Shown piece after piece: positions 61,197 to 64,000 of a DNA stretch of 64,000 nucleotides; within the stretch, counting starts at the first letter, position 1; each line of letters opens with the position of its first letter. A model generated the notes under the pieces. That model was not told the DNA's origin and made no database searches. It saw only the letters and a program-made list of their open reading frames with translations. The position numbers and the translations under genes were made by a program. The stretch is from Actinomadura oligospora ATCC 43269 (GTDB lineage Bacteria > Actinomycetota > Actinomycetes > Streptosporangiales > Streptosporangiaceae). Location of the stretch: NCBI RefSeq assembly GCF_000518265.1, contig NZ_JADG01000004.1, positions 558,001 through 622,000 of the forward strand, given 5' to 3'.

Positions 61197-62831
61197 ATGT
61201 CCGTTTCTCCCATCGTCGTGTCCGGCCTGTCGTTCACGTGGCCCGACGACGTCCCGGTCTTCCAGAACCTCACCTTCAGCGTCGAGGCCGAGCGCGTCGG
61301 CCTCGTCGCCCCCAACGGCGCGGGCAAGAGCACGCTGCTGCGCCTGATCAGCGGCGGTCTCACCCCGTCCGCCGGGTCCGTCACCGTCGACGGCGTCCTC
61401 GGCTACCTGCCGCAGGACCTCCCGCTCACCGCGGGCCGCACGGTCGCCGACGTCCTCGGGATCGCCGAGGTGATCAGCGCGCTGGACGCCATCGAGTCCG
61501 GCGACACGGGCGAACACCACTTCGCCGCCATCGGCGACGACTGGGACGTCGAGGACCGCGCCCGCGCCGAGCTGGAACGGCTCGGCCTCGGCCACATGTC
61601 CCTGCGCGACCCGCTCGACCGGCTCAGCGGCGGCCAGATCGTGTCGCTCGGCCTCGCCGCGCTCCTGCTGAGGCGTCCCGACGTCCTGCTGCTGGACGAG
61701 CCGACCAACAACCTGGACGTCGCCGCCCGGCACAAGCTCTACGACCTGCTCGAAGGGTGGCGCGGCTGCGTCCTGGTCGTCAGCCACGACCGCGAGCTGC
61801 TCGACCGCATGGAGCGCATCGCCGAGCTGTCGGACGGCGAGGTCCGCTTCTACGGCGGCAACTACACCGCCTACGAGGAGGCCGTCGCGAACGAGCGCGA
61901 GGCCGCCGAGCGCAACCTGCGGAACGCCGAGCAGGAGCTCAAGCGCGAGAAGCGCGAGATGCAGCAGGCCCGCGAACGCGCCGAGCGCCGCGCCAGCAAC
62001 GCCGCGAAGAACCTCAAGGACGCCGGGCTCCCGAAGCTGTTCGCCGGGAACATGAAGCGCGGCGCCGAGAAGGCCGCGGGCAGCGCCCAGACGATGCACG
62101 CGTCCCGGGTCGGCGACGCGAAGGAACGCGCGGACGAGGCGGCGCGGGCCGTCCGGAACGACCAGAGCATCACGCTGGAACTGCCCGGAACCCGCGTCCC
62201 GGCCGGACGCACCCTGTTCGTCGGCGAGAACCTGCGCAAGCGCCTCGGGGACACCGACATCTTCGCGGGCGACGGCGCCGACCTGACGATCCGCGGCCCG
62301 GAGCGCGTCGCGCTGTCCGGCGCGAACGGGGCCGGGAAGTCGACGCTGCTGCGGCTCGTCCACGGCGACCTCGAACCCGACTCCGGGACCGTCCGGCGCG
62401 CGGACGGCCGCGTCGCCTACCTCTCCCAGCGCCTGGACCTGCTCGACGACGACCGGACCATCGCCGAGAACTTCGCGGCGACCGCGCCGTCGCTGCCCGA
62501 CGCGCAGCGGCTCAACGTCCTCGCGCGGTTCCTGTTCCGGGGGCAGCGCGTCCACCTGCCGGTGCGCGCGCTGTCGGGTGGTGAGCGGCTCCGGGCGACG
62601 CTGGCGTGCGTCCTGTACGCCGAGCCCGCGCCGCACCTGCTGCTGCTCGACGAGCCGACCAACAACCTCGACCTCGTCAGCGTCGGCCAGCTCGAGAACG
62701 CGCTGAACTCCTACGAGGGCGCGTTCATCGTCATCAGCCACGACGAGCGCTTCCTCGAACGGATCGGGGTCGCCCGGCGGCTCACCCTCGCGGACGGCCG
62801 CCTGACGTCGGTCGAGGACCTCGTGTCCTGA
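61197..62831 (+). CDS. ABC-F family ATPase (ribosome-associated)
   Basis: 544 residues with two ABC domains and no membrane part. Domain 1: APNGAGKST near 38-46, signature LSGGQIVSLGLAALLL near 145 and Walker B LLLDEPTNNLD. Domain 2: GANGAGKST near 380, LSGGERLRATLACVL near 460 and LLLDEPTNNLDL near 483. The DEPTNNLD string is diagnostic of ABC-F. Between the domains lies a basic helical linker (NEREAAERNLRNAEQELKRE, REMQQARERAERRAS), the P-site tRNA interaction region that reaches into the ribosome. Such proteins relieve stalled ribosomes or give resistance to ribosome-targeting antibiotics. ATG 61197 follows GAGGA. A leader ORF lies upstream. Confidence 0.92.
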   Translation: MSVSPIVVSGLSFTWPDDVPVFQNLTFSVEAERVGLVAPNGAGKSTLLRLISGGLTPSAGSVTVDGVLGYLPQDLPLTAGRTVADVLGIAEVISALDAIESGDTGEHHFAAIGDDWDVEDRARAELERLGLGHMSLRDPLDRLSGGQIVSLGLAALLLRRPDVLLLDEPTNNLDVAARHKLYDLLEGWRGCVLVVSHDRELLDRMERIAELSDGEVRFYGGNYTAYEEAVANEREAAERNLRNAEQELKREKREMQQARERAERRASNAAKNLKDAGLPKLFAGNMKRGAEKAAGSAQTMHASRVGDAKERADEAARAVRNDQSITLELPGTRVPAGRTLFVGENLRKRLGDTDIFAGDGADLTIRGPERVALSGANGAGKSTLLRLVHGDLEPDSGTVRRADGRVAYLSQRLDLLDDDRTIAENFAATAPSLPDAQRLNVLARFLFRGQRVHLPVRALSGGERLRATLACVLYAEPAPHLLLLDEPTNNLDLVSVGQLENALNSYEGAFIVISHDERFLERIGVARRLTLADGRLTSVEDLVS

Positions 62832-62848
62832 CCCGCTCGAAGGGACGA

Positions 62849-62899
62849 GACGGGCGCCCAGAACGGTCCTTTCGGCCGGTTGCCGCCGGGGTGCCCGTC
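62849..62899 (+). terminator. Hairpin after the ABC-F gene
   Basis: GACGGGCGCCC (62849-62859) pairs with GGGTGCCCGTC (62889-62899) with one wobble; an inner AACGG/CCGGTT-type stem strengthens it. Confidence 0.6.
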
Positions 62900-62981
62900 T
62901 CCGAACCTGGCCCACATGCAGGAAAAACGACCGATCGCCCCGGCCATGGCCTCGACCGCGCGGGCGCGTACCGTTGCCCCG

Positions 62982-64000
62982 GTGATCCTCTCGACGCGCT
63001 GGACGCGGCTCGCCACGGCCGCCGTGTTCGCGTCGGCCATCGCCTTCCAGGCACTCGCCATCGGGGTGAGCTGGGGGGCCGCGTACTGGCCGTTCATGAG
63101 CGTCGCCGCCTCGGCCGTCTGCGTCCTGGCGCTGCTGCGGGACCGGTGGCCCGTCGGAACGGCCTCCCTGGCGATCGGCATCGCGGCCGTCGCGATCCTC
63201 GTCTCGCGCGAGGCGCACCTGCCCGCCGAGCCGAGCCCGGCCATGACGCTGGGCCTGGCCCTCATGGTCGCCTCGGCGGTGCGAACCCTTCCCGTCACGG
63301 TCGCCGCCGCCGTGGCGGGCGGCGGGCTGGCCGTCGCCGTCGGCGGCGAGATCGCGGCCCGGACGACGTCCAGCGGCTCGTCCGTGGCCAACATCGGCGC
63401 GCTGGGCTGGCTCGCCGCCGTCGCGATCGGCCTCGCCCTGCGGCTGGGGGCCGTCCGGGCGCGGGCCGCCTCGGAGCGCGTGCGCCGGGAGGAACGCCTG
63501 GCGCTGGCCCGCGAGATGCACGACGTCGTCGCCCACCACATCGCGAGCATGCTGATCCAGACCCAGGCGGCGCAGGTCGTCGCGCGGCGGCGTCCTGAGG
63601 ACATGCCCCGGACGCTCACCGACATCGAGACCACCGGCACCGACGCCCTCGCCGCGATGCGCCGCGCCGTCGCCCTCCTCCGCGACACCGGCGACGCCGC
63701 GCCCCTCTCGTCCGGCCCCGAGAGCCTGGACGACCTGGTGCACCGCTTCGGCCGGTCCGGGCCCGCGGTGCGCCTGCACATGCCGGACGACGGTGACGAC
63801 TGGCCGCCCGAGGTGACCGGGACGGTCTACCGGGTCGTCCAGGAGTCGCTGACGAACGTCGCCCGCCACGCCCCGCAGGCCGGTTCGGTCACGGTGAGCG
63901 TCCGGCGGGACGACGACCGCGTCACGGTCGAGGTCGTCGACGACGCGCCTCCGCCCCGGCCGCACGGACGGGCCGGGTTCGGGCTGCTCGGCATGCGCGA
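62982..64000 (+). CDS. Sensor histidine kinase, HisKA_3 type (partial at 3' end)
   Basis: About 340 residues are visible and the gene runs off the window. Four or five helices occupy residues about 8-150. The dimerisation/phosphoacceptor helix is LALAREMHDVVAHHIASMLIQTQ, with His180 as the phosphorylation site, and the ATPase part has VYRVVQESLTNVARHAP (N-box) near 285 and the beginning of the G-box, GFGLLGMR, at the end. This is a NarL/DesK-type kinase; its response regulator should lie just beyond the edge. GTG 62982 is chosen because TACCGT ends 7 nt before it; ATG 62916 is an upstream alternative without a ribosome site. Confidence 0.92.
   Translation, partial: MILSTRWTRLATAAVFASAIAFQALAIGVSWGAAYWPFMSVAASAVCVLALLRDRWPVGTASLAIGIAAVAILVSREAHLPAEPSPAMTLGLALMVASAVRTLPVTVAAAVAGGGLAVAVGGEIAARTTSSGSSVANIGALGWLAAVAIGLALRLGAVRARAASERVRREERLALAREMHDVVAHHIASMLIQTQAAQVVARRRPEDMPRTLTDIETTGTDALAAMRRAVALLRDTGDAAPLSSGPESLDDLVHRFGRSGPAVRLHMPDDGDDWPPEVTGTVYRVVQESLTNVARHAPQAGSVTVSVRRDDDRVTVEVVDDAPPPRPHGRAGFGLLGMR

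Noticed and set aside
61191..63965. 924-codon minus-strand frame opposite the ABC-F gene and the sensor kinase
   Set aside because: No recognisable motif; both plus-strand genes have full catalytic signatures.

Overview
The window is a very GC-rich, densely packed stretch of actinobacterial chromosome. Codon use with G/C in nearly every third position, many GTG and TTG starts, WXG-free small lipoproteins, a cluster of one-component and TetR/MarR/GntR regulators, and several families typical of Streptosporangiales and Streptomycetales point to a filamentous actinomycete. Actinomadura or a near relative is my best guess, but this is an inference from style, not a database result. There is no transposase, integrase, tRNA, rRNA or CRISPR array that I can see. 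Both ends cut through sensor histidine kinase genes.

Layout. 1-3.7 kb: an operon on the minus strand with an ABC ATPase, a large FtsX-type permease and a partial sensor kinase. 3.9-4.8 kb: a decayed LysR regulator joined to a truncated VOC gene. 4.9-9.4 kb: nucleotidyltransferase, small secreted protein, a membrane-anchored HTH/I36 protein, two coupled small membrane proteins, a P-loop ATPase and a SCO5389-type protein. 9.7-12.9 kb: an acyl-CoA ligase, then an FMN reductase-GNAT fusion divergent from a MarR gene with a perfect operator palindrome in only 31 bp. 13-17 kb: an iron-box-controlled ferric-siderophore ABC importer whose two permease genes are linked by a 57-codon repeat ORF. 17.2-21.4 kb: a four-gene, translationally coupled operon (Nudix-winged helix regulator, J-domain pseudokinase, VWA protein, divergent PurA paralogue). 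This is the best candidate for an undescribed system. 21.5-29.4 kb: zinc protease, small Cys protein, methyltransferase, glycerophosphotransferase-like protein, NB-ARC/TPR ATPase and MFS exporter. 29.5-35.3 kb: TetR, then a minus-strand operon of beta-propeller phosphoesterase, ABC-2 exporter and lipoprotein. 35.4-46.6 kb: Ser/Thr kinase with WD-like propeller, argG, a two-HTH regulator, a 1232-residue subtilase and an LCP protein. 46.6-55.6 kb: Cys-rich protein, Zn alcohol dehydrogenase, DnaJ-zinc-finger-like protein, MazG-like protein, ferredoxin-reductase-type flavoprotein, MFS/TetR pair, GntR and acyl-CoA dehydrogenase. 55.7-64 kb: permease, PhzF-like protein, two SDR proteins, alpha/beta hydrolase, an ABC-F protein preceded by a 9-codon leader ORF, and a partial sensor kinase.

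Regulation. At least nine genes have a TANNNT hexamer 6-8 nt before the start codon and no Shine-Dalgarno sequence, so leaderless transcription looks common here. Several divergent regulator/target pairs carry clear operator palindromes (MarR at 12.4 kb, TetR at 29.4 kb, TetR at 52.26 kb). Convergent gene pairs are mostly separated by near-perfect hairpins. Four independent perfect minisatellites (15, 13, 14 and 36 bp units) occur in or beside genes.
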